A program made the translations under genes and the position numbers. 64,000 bases of DNA from the NCBI RefSeq assembly GCF_024346315.1, contig NZ_JAGQCS010000002.1, forward strand, positions 124,001-188,000. The letters run 5' to 3'. Each line of letters starts with the position of its first letter. Position 1 is the first letter of the stretch. The stretch comes from Cyanobium sp. ATX 6F1. GTDB taxonomy: Bacteria; Cyanobacteriota; Cyanobacteriia; PCC-6307; Cyanobiaceae. The notes under the pieces are model-generated. The model was not told the DNA's origin. It saw only the letters and a list, made by a program, of their open reading frames with translations, and did not search any database. Shown here piece by piece: positions 8,874 through 18,578 of this stretch.

Positions 8874-10012
8874 TGCCGATCATCTCGGCCGATCTGGTCC
8901 ACGCCGGCGGCATGCCCAGCGCCGAGGAGCTGCAGTCGAAACTGCTGGCCGGCGCCACGCTGCTGGCGGAGAGCGCCGATCACCTGATTGAAGTGGTGGA
9001 TGTGCTCAAGAGCTACGGCGAGGTGCTGGATGCCTACAGCACCAACCTGATCTTCCAGGCCGAGCAGCAGTTCCTGCTGCCGTTTCCGTTGTTCAAATAC
9101 CTCGATGGCGAGAGGAGCCCGGGGAAGATCTGGCGCCACCTCAACCACGACCGGATCAATTTCGAGTACGCCGAATACTGCATGAGGGCGATGCTCTGGC
9201 ACGGCACCGGCGGCCTCGATGCCTATCTCGATTCGGAGGCCTTCGCCGCAGGCTGCGCCGCGATCATCCGCCGCAAGACCCGCCGCGATCCGCTGCTGGC
9301 GCTGCTGCATCCGCTGTTTCCGGGCTTTCTGATCGAGCTGATCCGCACCGCCGCCACCACCCACGCCCTGGGCCAGTTCTGGCGGGTGATGAGCGATCTG
9401 TTCCTCGATCTGGCCCGCGCCGAAACAGACGGCCGCGTGGCCTCGATCGACGCGGTGGTGGAGTTCATCAAGGACGGCCTGGTGGCCGCCGCCGCGAACC
9501 CGATCAGCTACGGGGTGGAGGTGGCCGGAGAACAGCTGTGGGTGCTGCCGCCCGAGGCTGGCCTCACCTTCCTGGTGGATGTGGCCGTGCCCTATGTGGA
9601 GGCGGTGTTCCTGCGGGGCCTGCCGTTCCTGGGCACCGTGAGTTTCAACGCCCAGGCCCAGCAGATCTCCCCGGATCAGGCCCAGTTCGCCTATGGCGCC
9701 CTCTACGCCGATCCACTTCCCACGATGGGGGCCGGCATCCCGCCCAGCCTGCTGATGCAGGACATGTACCGCCACCTGCCGGAGCGTTTGCACGCCTGGT
9801 ACCTGGAGCGCACCCGGGGCGAGGGCGACGTGCGCGTCAAGATCTGCATGAGCTTCCAGAAGTCGATGTTCTGCGTCACCAACGCGGCCATTCGGGGCAC
9901 CTTCCCCCATCCGCTTACAAGCACGGCGCCGGAAGCCCAAGCCGCCAACCGGGCCTACGCCGCCGCCTGGGCCGGCCGCCTGGCGGTGGCCCGCACGGAT
10001 TGCCTGGCGTGA
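8873..10012 (+). CDS. chpX: CO2 hydration protein ChpX (CupB-type)
   Basis: Peripheral subunit of the constitutive NDH-1 CO2-uptake complex, where the CupA/CupB family carries the zinc site that converts CO2 to bicarbonate. The protein has 379 residues, starts [13 protein letters not shown] and contains the family stretches [31 protein letters not shown] and [16 protein letters not shown]. It follows ndhF4-ndhD4 in the known order for this complex. The class (CupB rather than the inducible CupA) is inferred from the F4/D4 partners. The short GC-rich gap to the next gene shows no terminator, so it likely continues into the acRAF gene. Confidence 0.92.
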   Translation: MPIISADLVHAGGMPSAEELQSKLLAGATLLAESADHLIEVVDVLKSYGEVLDAYSTNLIFQAEQQFLLPFPLFKYLDGERSPGKIWRHLNHDRINFEYAEYCMRAMLWHGTGGLDAYLDSEAFAAGCAAIIRRKTRRDPLLALLHPLFPGFLIELIRTAATTHALGQFWRVMSDLFLDLARAETDGRVASIDAVVEFIKDGLVAAAANPISYGVEVAGEQLWVLPPEAGLTFLVDVAVPYVEAVFLRGLPFLGTVSFNAQAQQISPDQAQFAYGALYADPLPTMGAGIPPSLLMQDMYRHLPERLHAWYLERTRGEGDVRVKICMSFQKSMFCVTNAAIRGTFPHPLTSTAPEAQAANRAYAAAWAGRLAVARTDCLA

Positions 10013-10063
10013 CCGCTGGCCTTGGTTGAGGCAACGAACAGCCCCTCATTTAGTTTGTATCCC

Positions 10064-10321
10064 ATGGACCAGCCCTGGACGCCACGCCCCAAACCCGAGC
10101 AGGCCGTGCGCCTGGAGCGGCGCGTGGAATTCGCCGATTACGCCAGCAACCGCGCTTTCCTCGATCGCCTCAACGACTTCTGCGAGCAGCAGGGCCGCTA
10201 CCCGGACATCAGCTTCGGCCGCACCTACGTCAACATCACCCTGCGGGCGGATGGGGAGGGCGAAGCGCTCAGCGACGCCGACCATTCCTTCGCCGCCGCC
10301 ATCGATGGTCTCCTCAGCTGA
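10064..10321 (+). CDS. Alpha-carboxysome Rubisco assembly factor acRAF (PCD-like)
   Basis: Small protein of the pterin-4a-carbinolamine dehydratase fold, 85 residues from [15 protein letters not shown]. In alpha-carboxysome loci such proteins have lost the dehydratase role and act as Rubisco assembly factors. Visible core: [24 protein letters not shown] then [18 protein letters not shown] (PCD fold elements). The catalytic His-His motif expected of true dehydratases is not present, which supports the chaperone reading. I choose ATG 10064 over an upstream TTG at 10022 because the added residues are not family-like. Its end overlaps the cbbX start by 17 bases. Confidence 0.85.
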   Translation: MDQPWTPRPKPEQAVRLERRVEFADYASNRAFLDRLNDFCEQQGRYPDISFGRTYVNITLRADGEGEALSDADHSFAAAIDGLLS

Positions 10322-11279
10322 CCCCGGATCTGATTCCGCCCCTCAGGCGCCCAGCAGTGATGAACTTGATGACGCCACGCCGGTCAACCTCAAGGCGGCC
10401 TACGAAGGCTCCCAGGTGCATGAGGTGCTGGAGCAACTCGACAAGGAACTGATCGGCCTCAGGCCCGTGAAGACCCGCATCCGTGAAATTGCTGCCCTGC
10501 TGGTGGTGGAGCGGGCCCGCAAACAGGTGGGGCTGGCCACAGGTGCCCCTAGCCTGCACATGTCGTTCACCGGGCGGCCGGGCACCGGCAAGACCACGGT
10601 GGCCGAGCGCATGAGCCAGATCCTGCACCGCCTGGGTTACCTGCGCAAAGGCCATGTGGTCACGGCCACCCGCGATGATCTGGTCGGCCAGTACATCGGG
10701 CATACGGCTCCCAAGACCCGGGAGATGCTCAAAAAGGCGATGGGCGGCGTGCTGTTCATCGACGAGGCCTATTACCTCTACCGCCCCGAAAACGAACGCG
10801 ACTACGGCGCCGAGGCGATCGAGATCCTGCTGCAGGTGATGGAGAACAACCGCGACGATCTGGTGGTGATCTTCGCCGGTTACAAGGATCGCATGGATGT
10901 GTTCTACCAGAGCAATCCCGGGCTCTCCTCAAGGGTGGCCAACCACATCGACTTCCCCGACTACAGCGCTGAGGAGTTGTTATCAATTGCCAAGCTGATT
11001 CTGGCGGCCGAGAACTACCGCTTTAGCGACGAGGCCAACATCGCCTTTGCCGACTACATCCTGCGGCGGATGCAGCTGCCGTTCTTCGCCAATGCCCGCT
11101 CGATCCGCAACGCCATCGACCGGGCCCGCATGCGCCAGGCCAACCGTCTGTTCAACCACAGTGGCGGCGGATTGACCAAGCGCGATCTGATCACAATCGA
11201 AGCCAACGACATCATCTCCAGCCGGGTGTTCCAGGGGGAGGTGGAGGGCCTCGATCCGAGCCAGCCCCTCACCGGCTGA
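10305..11279 (+). CDS. cbbX: Rubisco activase CbbX (AAA+ ATPase)
   Basis: AAA+ ATPase that remodels inhibited Rubisco and releases tight-binding sugar phosphates. The protein has 324 residues. Walker A is GRPGTGKTT, Walker B is [10 protein letters not shown], and the pore loop region is near [15 protein letters not shown]. The N-terminal ~45 residues are variable and acidic. CbbX was first defined for red-type Rubisco, yet copies are common in cso loci of alpha-cyanobacteria. The ATG at 10305 lies inside the end of the acRAF gene (17-base overlap), consistent with coupling. A strong hairpin including its stop codon ends the block. Confidence 0.92.
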   Translation: MVSSADPGSDSAPQAPSSDELDDATPVNLKAAYEGSQVHEVLEQLDKELIGLRPVKTRIREIAALLVVERARKQVGLATGAPSLHMSFTGRPGTGKTTVAERMSQILHRLGYLRKGHVVTATRDDLVGQYIGHTAPKTREMLKKAMGGVLFIDEAYYLYRPENERDYGAEAIEILLQVMENNRDDLVVIFAGYKDRMDVFYQSNPGLSSRVANHIDFPDYSAEELLSIAKLILAAENYRFSDEANIAFADYILRRMQLPFFANARSIRNAIDRARMRQANRLFNHSGGGLTKRDLITIEANDIISSRVFQGEVEGLDPSQPLTG

Positions 11280-11314
11280 TCGGTTGGGCGGGATTGTTGC
11301 CCGCCCAACCGATC
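11278..11314. terminator. Bidirectional hairpin between cbbX and dnaA
   Basis: Perfect 15-bp inverted repeat with a 7-base loop: one arm at 11278-11292, the other at 11300-11314. It includes part of the stop codons of both convergent genes. There is no clear T-run on either side, so it may act as a factor-assisted terminator or a 3'-end stabiliser for both transcripts. Confidence 0.75.
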
Positions 11315-12743
11315 ACTTGCGCTTGCGCGAATCGATCTGGAGCAGGTCGCGCACCTGCTGCACCTGGCGGGCCACGGCCGGATCACTGGCGAGCTTTTTC
11401 TCCACCTGCTCGACGGCATACATCACCGTGCTGTGGTCCTTGCCGCCGAAGGCCTCACCGATGCGCGGCAGGCTCAAATTGGTGCCCTGGCGCATCAGAT
11501 ACATGCCCACCTGGCGCGCCTGGCTGACGGCCCGCTTGCGGCTGCTGCTCAGCATTTCATCGACCTTCACCCCATAGACCTCGGCCACCTTGTTGAGCAC
11601 CTGCTGGGGGGTGACATCCACCTCGTTGCCGGCCGGGTCGAGCATCGGCGCCACCGATTCCACCGTCATCGGCAGCCCCGTGATCGAGGCGAAGGCCACG
11701 GCGCGGGTGAGGGCCCCCTCCAGCTCGCGAATGTTGGAGGTGAAGCGACCGGCGATGTACTGGATCAGATCCCGCGGCAGGGCCATGCGCTCCTGCTCGG
11801 CCTTCTTGTGCAGAATCGCCATGCGGGTCTCCAGATCCGGCGCCTGGATGTCGGCGATCAGGCCCATGGAGAACCGTGAGATCAGTCGCTCCTGCAGCCG
11901 CGGAATCTGGCTGGGGGGCCGATCGGAGGCAATCACGATCTGGCGGCCGGCCTCGTGCAGGGCGTTGAAGGTGTGAAAGAACTCCTCCTGGGTGTACTCC
12001 TTGCCCTCGATGAATTGAATGTCGTCGACCAAAATCAGATCGGCGGCCCGGTAACGGTCGCGGAACTTCTGCATGGCGTCCTTGCGGATCGCCTGGATCA
12101 GATCGTTGGTGAAGGCCTCGGTGGAGACGTAAAAGACCTTGGCGCCTGGATCGATCTCCAGGCGGTAATGGCCGATGGCCTGCATCAGGTGCGTCTTGCC
12201 CAGCCCCACCCCGCCGCAGACGAACAGGGGATTGAATTCACGGCCGGGTGCTTCGGCCACCGCCAGGGCAGCGGCGTGGGCCATGCGGCTGTTGGGGCCG
12301 ACCACAAAGCGATTGAACACGTAGCGCCGGTTGAGGCCCGGGGCCGCCCGCCTCGCCGCCTCACCCGTGGCGGCCAGCAGCGCCGCCTCACGGCCTGCCT
12401 CGAAGGCGCTCTGGCCTGGGCCCGCCTGGGACATGGCGGCACCAACCCGCAACGGCACCGCGGCCACTGGGTCGGCCAGGTCGGCAGACTCCACGGCGGG
12501 CTCGGTCTCCACCTCCACCAGCACCGGCTCACCGGCCAGCTCGGAAGCCACCTCGCCGATCATCGACAGATAGTTCTTGCGCAGCCAGCCACTGGCGAAG
12601 CTGTTGGGCGCCAGCAGCTCCAGGCGGCCATTGGCAAAGGCGGCGCACCGGGCCGGGCGAATCCAGGTTTCGAAGGTGGGCTTGCTGAGATTCGCCTGGA
12701 GAGCCTGCTGAACCCGGTGCCACAGCTCCTGACCCTGCTGCAC
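11313..12743 (-). CDS. dnaA: Chromosomal replication initiator protein DnaA
   Basis: AAA+ initiator that binds DnaA boxes and opens the origin. It has 476 residues. Domain I begins [22 protein letters not shown]; a variable linker follows to about residue 125. Domain III has Walker [10 protein letters not shown] and Walker [10 protein letters not shown]. The C-terminal DNA-binding domain contains the signature [14 protein letters not shown]. It is divergent from an htrA gene and convergent with the CO2-fixation block. No dnaN neighbour and no cluster of TTATCCACA-like boxes is visible in the short upstream gap, fitting cyanobacterial genomes where dnaA is unlinked to an obvious origin. Confidence 0.97.
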   Translation of the reverse strand: MQQGQELWHRVQQALQANLSKPTFETWIRPARCAAFANGRLELLAPNSFASGWLRKNYLSMIGEVASELAGEPVLVEVETEPAVESADLADPVAAVPLRVGAAMSQAGPGQSAFEAGREAALLAATGEAARRAAPGLNRRYVFNRFVVGPNSRMAHAAALAVAEAPGREFNPLFVCGGVGLGKTHLMQAIGHYRLEIDPGAKVFYVSTEAFTNDLIQAIRKDAMQKFRDRYRAADLILVDDIQFIEGKEYTQEEFFHTFNALHEAGRQIVIASDRPPSQIPRLQERLISRFSMGLIADIQAPDLETRMAILHKKAEQERMALPRDLIQYIAGRFTSNIRELEGALTRAVAFASITGLPMTVESVAPMLDPAGNEVDVTPQQVLNKVAEVYGVKVDEMLSSSRKRAVSQARQVGMYLMRQGTNLSLPRIGEAFGGKDHSTVMYAVEQVEKKLASDPAVARQVQQVRDLLQIDSRKRK

Positions 12744-12838
12744 CGTTCGCTCACCACCGAGGGCTGAATATAGGCAGAGTGGCTGGCCACGGGCGCCTTG
12801 AATGAGGCGCCTGACGACCTGACCACAAGCCCGCCTGC

Positions 12839-14020
12839 ATGACCCCTGAACACCGCCCCGCCCCCCGCCTTCCGCGCGCCTCTGCCCTGGTCACGGGGGT
12901 GGCCACAGGCACACTCGCCGGGCTGCTGCTGGGGGGCTGTGTGGCGGGATTTCCAGGCTTGCCCGGGTTTCCTGGCCTGCCGGGCGCGCGGCGGGGAGGT
13001 GACCCGGCCCAGGTGAGCGACGCGCCGCCGCCAGCGCCGCTGCAGGCGGGCAACAACTTCATCGTCAACGCCGTCGACAAGGTGGGGCCGGCGGTGGTGC
13101 GGATCGACACAGTCAAGCGCGTGCTCAACCCGCTCGGTGGCCTGTTCGGCGGTGGCCCCTCGATCCAGCAGCAGCAGGGTCAGGGCTCGGGCTTCATCAC
13201 CCGCTCCGATGGGGTGCTGCTCACCAATGCCCACGTGGTGGAGGGGGCGGGCGACGTGACGGTCACCCTGCCGGATGGCCGCAGCTTCCACGGCAAGGTG
13301 CTGGGCAGCGATCCGGTCACCGATGTGGCGGTGGTGAAGGTGGTGGCCTCGAAGTTGCCCGTGGCCCCCCTGGGGGACTCCGACAAGGTGCGACCTGGGG
13401 AGTGGGCGATCGCCATCGGCAACCCCCTGGGCCTCGACAACACGGTGACCGCCGGGATCATCAGCGCCATCGGCCGCTCCAATGCGGTGGGCGAGGGCCA
13501 GCGGGTGCCCTATCTGCAGACCGATGCGGCCGTCAACCCCGGCAACAGCGGCGGTCCACTGATCAACGACCGGGGCCAGGTGATCGGCATCAACACCGCC
13601 ATCCGCCAGGCCCCGGGCGCAGGTCTGAGCTTCGCGATCCCGATCCGTCTCGCCCGTCAGATCGCCGCCCAGATCCTCGAGCGCGGCCGTGCCTCCCACC
13701 CCTACATCGGCGTGCGCCTGCAGGCGCTCAACCCGCAGCTGGCGCGGGAAATCAACGCCACCTCGGCGGAATGCAAGCTGCCCGAGGTCTACGGGGTGGT
13801 GGTGGTGGAGGTGATGGGCGGAAGCCCCGCCGCCAAGGGCGGCCTCAAAAACTGTGACCTGATCGAGCAGGTGGGCAACGAGCGGGTCAAGAGCCCCTCC
13901 GAGGTGCAGGTGGCCGTGGACCAGGGCAAGGTGGGGGCTGCCTTACCCCTGAAGGTGCGCCGGGGGGAGCAACGGCTCGACCTGCAGCTCCAGCCCGCTG
14001 AACTTCCGCGCGAAGGCTGA
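12839..14020 (+). CDS. HtrA/Deg-family serine protease with PDZ domain
   Basis: Envelope serine protease for quality control of misfolded proteins, 393 residues. An N-terminal hydrophobic segment ends in LLLGGC, which could be a signal anchor or a lipobox. The chymotrypsin-like domain carries the triad His in NAHVVEG, Asp in DVAVVKV and Ser in GNSGGPL. One PDZ domain follows from about residue 300 ([18 protein letters not shown]). The length and single PDZ fit cyanobacterial HhoA/HhoB/HtrA paralogues, but I cannot tell which. It is divergent from dnaA across a 95-base gap. Confidence 0.93.
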   Translation: MTPEHRPAPRLPRASALVTGVATGTLAGLLLGGCVAGFPGLPGFPGLPGARRGGDPAQVSDAPPPAPLQAGNNFIVNAVDKVGPAVVRIDTVKRVLNPLGGLFGGGPSIQQQQGQGSGFITRSDGVLLTNAHVVEGAGDVTVTLPDGRSFHGKVLGSDPVTDVAVVKVVASKLPVAPLGDSDKVRPGEWAIAIGNPLGLDNTVTAGIISAIGRSNAVGEGQRVPYLQTDAAVNPGNSGGPLINDRGQVIGINTAIRQAPGAGLSFAIPIRLARQIAAQILERGRASHPYIGVRLQALNPQLAREINATSAECKLPEVYGVVVVEVMGGSPAAKGGLKNCDLIEQVGNERVKSPSEVQVAVDQGKVGAALPLKVRRGEQRLDLQLQPAELPREG

Positions 14021-14021
14021 A

Positions 14022-14669
14022 TTGCGCTCTGGTGAGCCCTGGAGCGCCGGCGGCAGGGCGCTGCAGCTGGTGGTGATGGCCCGCTGGCCGGCGCCGGGGC
14101 GTTGCAAGCGGCGGCTGGCGGCGGGGATCGGCGCCCAGGCCGCCGCCCGGATCCAGTGGGCGCTCACCCGCCACACCATGGCCACGGCCCATTCGGTGGC
14201 GGCGGGGGCCGGCGCCCAGCTGGTGCTGGCGGTCGACGGGCTCGGCCCGAAGGCCGCCGAGCGCTGGGGCGACGAGCTGGGGGCCGATCGGGTACGCCTG
14301 CAGGGGCCCGGCGGGCTTGGGTTGCGCCTGCAGCGCCAGCTACGCCACAGCTTCCGGGAGGGGGCCCAGGCGGTGGCCCTGATCGGCACCGACCTGCCCG
14401 GCCTCGATCGCCATGGCCTGGGGGCCGCCCTGGCCGCCCTGGCGCATCAGCCACTGGTGCTGGGGCCCGCGCTCGATGGCGGCTACTGGCTGATCGGCCT
14501 GGGGGCCCACAGCCCGAGCGTGCCGCTGCTGGCCGGCATCCCCTGGGGCACGGGCCGGGTGCTGGAGCTCACCTGCCAGGCGGCGGCGGACCAGGGGCTG
14601 GAGCCCCTGCTCCTGGGGGAACTCAGCGACCTCGATCGACCCGGGGATCTCTCGCCATGGCTGGGCTGA
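14022..14669 (+). CDS. TIGR04282-type glycosyltransferase (DUF2064)
   Basis: Small nucleotide-diphospho-sugar transferase-fold protein, about 215 residues, recognised from LVVMARWPAPGRCKRRLAAG, ALIGTDLPGL and GPALDGGYWLIGL. These are the hallmarks of the family placed beside TIGR04283 enzymes in rSAM/selenodomain or arsenosugar-associated loci. A TTG at 14022, one base after the htrA stop, opens the frame; GTG codons near 14070 are alternatives, so the start is uncertain. The 3' end overlaps the next transferase by 13 bases, implying joint function. The substrate is unknown here. Confidence 0.82.
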   Translation: MRSGEPWSAGGRALQLVVMARWPAPGRCKRRLAAGIGAQAAARIQWALTRHTMATAHSVAAGAGAQLVLAVDGLGPKAAERWGDELGADRVRLQGPGGLGLRLQRQLRHSFREGAQAVALIGTDLPGLDRHGLGAALAALAHQPLVLGPALDGGYWLIGLGAHSPSVPLLAGIPWGTGRVLELTCQAAADQGLEPLLLGELSDLDRPGDLSPWLG

Positions 14670-15430
14670 ACCGGGCGGCGTCCGTTCAGGTGGTGATCCC
14701 TGCCCTGAACGAAGCGCTGCGCTTGCCGCTGCTGCTGGCGGACCTGGCGGCCGCCCCAGATCTGCTCCGTCGCCCGCTCGTGGTGGATGGCGGCAGCGGC
14801 GATGGCACCCCGGCGATCGCGCGCCTGGCCGGGGCCCGGGTGATCAGCAGCCCCCCCGGTCGCGGGATCCAGCTGCAGCGCGGGGCCCAGCTCGCCCTGG
14901 CGGAGCTGGATCTGGAGGCCCGGGTGCACAGCGAACGGGAAGGGGAGAGCGGGGAGCGCAGCGCCAGGCAGGGGGGTTGCTGGCTGCTGCTGCTCCATGC
15001 CGACGGGCGCCTCGGCCCGCGCTGGCAGGAGGCGCTGCAGCGGGCCCTGGCCCAGCCCCCCGCACCCTGGTGTTTCCAGCTGCGCATCGAAGGGAGCGGT
15101 CTCGGCCTGCGGCTGGTGGAGGGGGCCGTGGCCCTGCGCACCCGCCTGCTCCATCGCCCCTACGGCGACCAGGGGTTGCTGATTCCAAGTGACCTCTACC
15201 GGCGGGTGGGGGGCTACCGGCCCTGGCCGCTGATGGAGGACCTGGATCTGGTGCAACGGCTCGCCGCCCAGGGGCCCGTGCGCTGCCTGGGGGCGGAGCT
15301 GCGGGTGGATGGGCGCCGCTGGCGGCGGCAGGGGGTGGCGCGCACCGCCTGGCGAAACTGGCAGCTGCGCCGGGCCTGGCGCGGCGGGGTGAGCCTGGAA
15401 CGGCTGGCGCAGAGCTACTACGGCAGCTGA
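14657..15430 (+). CDS. TIGR04283-type family 2 glycosyltransferase
   Basis: GT2 (GT-A fold) glycosyltransferase of 257 residues starting MAGLNRAASVQVVIPALNEA. The nucleotide-binding DGGSGDGT motif lies near residue 40, a DxD-like HADGRL near residue 115, and a late catalytic ED in PLMEDLDLVQRL. The trailing WQLRR...YY pattern is typical of the TIGR04283 family, which pairs with TIGR04282 proteins as here. A stretch of ~20 extra residues rich in Arg/Glu near residues 90-110 looks like a strain-specific insertion. ATG 14657 lies within the upstream gene. Confidence 0.88.
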   Translation: MAGLNRAASVQVVIPALNEALRLPLLLADLAAAPDLLRRPLVVDGGSGDGTPAIARLAGARVISSPPGRGIQLQRGAQLALAELDLEARVHSEREGESGERSARQGGCWLLLLHADGRLGPRWQEALQRALAQPPAPWCFQLRIEGSGLGLRLVEGAVALRTRLLHRPYGDQGLLIPSDLYRRVGGYRPWPLMEDLDLVQRLAAQGPVRCLGAELRVDGRRWRRQGVARTAWRNWQLRRAWRGGVSLERLAQSYYGS

Positions 15431-15440
15431 GCCTGGCTCG

Positions 15441-16022
15441 CTAGGGGGAATACCAGAAGGCGCAGCGGCGCTGCATCGGCTCCAGTTCCCAGCCCTGGTC
15501 GGCGTAGAACCCGACCACACCGGGATCGGCGAACAGGCTGACCCGCTCCACCTCCATGGCGCGCAACTGATCGAGCACGTAGACCATCAACTGCTTCCCC
15601 AGCCCTGCCCCCTGGTAGCGGGGGTGAACCGCCACATCCCAGACCGTGGCCTCGCTTACCCCATCGCCCGTGCAGCGGGCAAAGCCCACCAGGCGGGGCA
15701 CCCGGGCGTCGTGGCGCCAGAGGCCCACCCGCAGGAGGCTGTGCTCCAGGGCCTTGCGCACCCGGCGCAGGGGCCGGCGGCTCCAGCCCACCGCATCGCA
15801 GAGTTGCTCGAGTTCCACCAGATCGATCTCCCGGTCCAGGCTGAGCACGAGGGTCACCTGGGTGTTGGCCACCGGGCAGAGACGGTGTCCTTCGCCGTAG
15901 TGGGGGATCAGGGCGGGGTGGGAATCCAAACGGTCGGGGATCAGCGGTGAAGTGATGCAAGGAGACGATCCTGCCCGATCGCGCTGGTTTTGCTGCAGTG
16001 TGGAGATCCACGCCCCAGGCAC
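15441..16022 (-). CDS. GNAT acetyltransferase, plastid SNAT/NSI (Ycf52)-like
   Basis: GCN5-related N-acetyltransferase, 193 residues. The acetyl-CoA loop is the QGAGLG within VHPRYQGAGLGKQLM. The family-specific front LVLSLDREIDLVELEQLCDAVGW and the end FYADQGWELEP match the cyanobacterial/plastid group that includes Ycf52 and serotonin/lysine acetyltransferases of chloroplasts. The first ~50 residues are poorly conserved, so the true start may be internal. Its 5' end overlaps the divergent hydrolase by 25 bases. The natural substrate cannot be inferred from sequence. Confidence 0.85.
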   Translation of the reverse strand: MPGAWISTLQQNQRDRAGSSPCITSPLIPDRLDSHPALIPHYGEGHRLCPVANTQVTLVLSLDREIDLVELEQLCDAVGWSRRPLRRVRKALEHSLLRVGLWRHDARVPRLVGFARCTGDGVSEATVWDVAVHPRYQGAGLGKQLMVYVLDQLRAMEVERVSLFADPGVVGFYADQGWELEPMQRRCAFWYSP

Positions 16023-16822
16023 CCCTGAGCCCCACCCCCGCCCGTCCTGACCCGTCGGCGCCCCTGCTGGTCTGCCTGCACGGCTGGTTGCTCTCCGGGC
16101 GGCTGTGGGAGCCCCTGGAGCAGGCCCTGACCCCCCGCTGGCCGGTCTGGGCGCCCGATCTGCCGGGCTTCGGCCAGCGACCCCGGCCCCGGCAACTCCA
16201 GCCCACCCTGGCCAGCTATGGCCGCTGGGTGGCCGAGGCCAGCCGCGCCGAGGCCAACGGGCGCAAGATTGTTCTGGTGGGTCATTCCCTGGGCGGCAGC
16301 GTCGCCCTCCACGCCGCCGCTGCCCTGGGCGATCAGCTGCTGGCTCTGGTGCAGATCGCCGCCGGTGGCGGGGTCTACCAGCCGAGGCCGTTCGCGCGCC
16401 TGCGGCAGGGCGGATCCGCCTTCCTGCGGTTGCGCCCCCGCTGGCTGGCTGGCCTGCCCGGCACCGACGCCATCCGCAGCCCCCTGGTGGCCGATCTGCG
16501 GGCGGCCCGGGGGCTCCTGGCCTGCAGCACCAACCGCGGCGCCGTGCGCCAGCTGCCCGGGCTCACCGCCCGGCTGGGCGTGCCCAGTCTGTGGATCAGC
16601 GGCAGCCGAGATGGGGTGATGGAGCCCCGCTACGTGCGCCACCTGGCGGGCTATGCGCCCCTGCACTCGGTGGAGTTGCTCGAAGGGCTGGGCCATCTGC
16701 CCATGCGCCAGGATCCCCGCCAACTGGCCAGCCTGATCGAGCGCTGGCTGGAGTCTGTGCTGGACGAGCAAGCTCAGAGCCTGGCCAGTCCCCGCTCCTG
16801 GAGATCAGCCAACTGCGCGTAA
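15998..16822 (+). CDS. Alpha/beta hydrolase
   Basis: Soluble alpha/beta-fold hydrolase of 274 residues. Oxyanion HGW lies in LVCLHGWLLSG, the nucleophile elbow is GHSLGGS (Ser), the acid is Asp in SGSRDGVMEP and the catalytic His is in GLGHLPM. A lid region of about 60 residues, rich in Arg and Leu, sits between the elbow and the acid. GTG at 15998 is the start. It overlaps the divergent acetyltransferase at the 5' end and the convergent ABC gene by 49 bases at the 3' end. Substrate unknown. Confidence 0.87.
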   Translation: MWRSTPQAPLSPTPARPDPSAPLLVCLHGWLLSGRLWEPLEQALTPRWPVWAPDLPGFGQRPRPRQLQPTLASYGRWVAEASRAEANGRKIVLVGHSLGGSVALHAAAALGDQLLALVQIAAGGGVYQPRPFARLRQGGSAFLRLRPRWLAGLPGTDAIRSPLVADLRAARGLLACSTNRGAVRQLPGLTARLGVPSLWISGSRDGVMEPRYVRHLAGYAPLHSVELLEGLGHLPMRQDPRQLASLIERWLESVLDEQAQSLASPRSWRSANCA

Positions 16823-18573
16823 AGCCCCCCGGCGGCCCGCAGCTGACGATGGGTGCCCTGCTCGATCAGGCGGCCACGCCGCAGGACCAGGATGCGATCG
16901 GCGGCTTCCACCGTGGCCAGCCGGTGGGCGATCACGATCGCGGTGCGCTGGGACAGCAGCGTGTCGAGGTCGTGCTGGAGGGTTGCCTCGGTGGAGGGAT
17001 CCATGAAGGCCGTGGCCTCATCCATCACCAGCACCGAGGGGTTGCGGATCGCCACCCTTACGACTGAAAGCAACTGACGCTCGCCGGAGGAGAGGTTGCC
17101 TCCCCGCTCGCGCAGCTCCGTGGCCAGGCCGTCGGGCAGCCGTTCCAGCAGGCCCTCCAGCCCCAGTTCGTTGCAGAGCCGCAGCAGCTCGACGTCATCG
17201 ATCGGCGCATCGAGGCGCAGGTTGTCGGCCACGCTGCCGCTGAACAGGAAGGTGTCCTGGAGCACCACCCCCAACCGCTGGCGCAGGGTGGCGATCGGCA
17301 GCTGGCGGATGTCGATGCCATCGAGCAGGATCCGCCCCCGCTGGGGTTCATAGAGCCGGCAGAGCAACCGGATCACCGTGGTCTTGCCCGAACCCGTGGG
17401 CCCTACCAGGGCCACGTGCTCACCGGCGGCGATGCGGAAGCTGAGGTCAGTGAGGATCGGATCGTCACTGCGGTAGGCGAACGAGACGTTCTCGAACACC
17501 ACCTCCCCGGCGCTGGCGCGCTCGGCGCCTGAACGCACGGCGGCGGCACTGAGCTGGCCCACAGGAAGTTCAGCGATCTCGATCGGCTCCTCCATCAGCT
17601 CGTCGATGCGCTGGATCGCCGTGAGCCCCCCCTGGATCTGGGTGAAGCGTTCGGCCAACTGGCGCAGCGGGTCAAACAGCCGCTGGGAAAAAAGAATGAA
17701 GGTGGTGAGCGTGCCCAGGCCCATGGCCCCGCGATCCACCAGCAGGCCACCAAGGGCGAGCACCACGGCGATTGCCGCCAGGGCCACCCATTCGATCAGG
17801 GCCGAGATGGCGCTGTCATAAAAAATCGTGCCGTCCACCGCCTTGCGATAGAGCTGGGCGGTGCTGGCGAAGCGGTGACTGTTGGTGGCCTCGCGGCGGA
17901 ACATCTGCACCACCTCCAGCCCCTGGAGGTTCTCCTGGAAGTCGGCGTTGAGCTGGCCGAGCTCCTCCCGCACCCGGTAGTTGGCCTTGCGGTAGCGGCC
18001 CTGCAGCCAGACGATCGCGAAGGTGACCGGCACCTGGATCGCCAGCAGCAAGGCCCCCAGGCGGTGCTCGATCGAGATCATCGTGAAGGCAATCACCAGC
18101 AGGGTCACCAGGTCGGCGAGCACGCCGATGGCGCCGCTGCCGAACACCTCCGCCAGGGCATCCACATCGCTGGTGAGCCGGGTGAGCAGCTTGCCCACCG
18201 GGGTGCGGTCGTGGAAGCGCAGCGAGAGGGCCAGGGCATGGGCGAACAGGTCATCGCGGATGCGGGCCGTAAGTCGCTGGCCTACCACCTGGATGTTGTA
18301 GGTCTGCACGCCCTGCAGGGCGAGGCGCACCATCACCGCCAGGAGCAGCAGCCCCACGAGGGTACGCAGGGCCTGGGGCACGCTCTGACCCGCCAGCCAG
18401 GCCATGGTGGGTTCATGGCGCAGGGCCGAGATCGCCTGACCCACCAGCAGGGGCTGGACGGCGGCCGCCAGGGCCACCGGAATCAGCAGCACCAGGGAAA
18501 GGGTGAGGCGGCGGCGCTCACGGCCGATGTAGGGGAGCAGCAGACGCAGCCGTTGGCGATCGCGGGAGGCCAT
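16774..18573 (-). CDS. ABC exporter, fused permease-ATPase
   Basis: Half-transporter of the multidrug/lipid exporter type, 599 residues. A six-helix membrane domain spans roughly residues 1-320 and includes the coupling stretch SLRFHDRTPVGKLLTRLTSD. The nucleotide-binding domain has Walker A GPTGSGKTT, signature LSSGERQLLS and Walker B VLVMDEATAFMD, followed by an H-loop in IVIAHRL. It would work as a homodimer or with a partner not seen nearby. The start lies only a few bases after the end of hisG on the same strand, suggesting co-transcription. Substrate unknown. Confidence 0.93.
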   Translation of the reverse strand: MASRDRQRLRLLLPYIGRERRRLTLSLVLLIPVALAAAVQPLLVGQAISALRHEPTMAWLAGQSVPQALRTLVGLLLLAVMVRLALQGVQTYNIQVVGQRLTARIRDDLFAHALALSLRFHDRTPVGKLLTRLTSDVDALAEVFGSGAIGVLADLVTLLVIAFTMISIEHRLGALLLAIQVPVTFAIVWLQGRYRKANYRVREELGQLNADFQENLQGLEVVQMFRREATNSHRFASTAQLYRKAVDGTIFYDSAISALIEWVALAAIAVVLALGGLLVDRGAMGLGTLTTFILFSQRLFDPLRQLAERFTQIQGGLTAIQRIDELMEEPIEIAELPVGQLSAAAVRSGAERASAGEVVFENVSFAYRSDDPILTDLSFRIAAGEHVALVGPTGSGKTTVIRLLCRLYEPQRGRILLDGIDIRQLPIATLRQRLGVVLQDTFLFSGSVADNLRLDAPIDDVELLRLCNELGLEGLLERLPDGLATELRERGGNLSSGERQLLSVVRVAIRNPSVLVMDEATAFMDPSTEATLQHDLDTLLSQRTAIVIAHRLATVEAADRILVLRRGRLIEQGTHRQLRAAGGLYAQLADLQERGLARL

Positions 18574-18578
18574 CAGCG

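Noticed and set aside
12744-12838. Replication origin at dnaA
   Set aside because: I looked for clusters of TTATCCACA-like boxes and AT-rich repeats in the gap and found none; dnaA is not always next to the origin in cyanobacteria.
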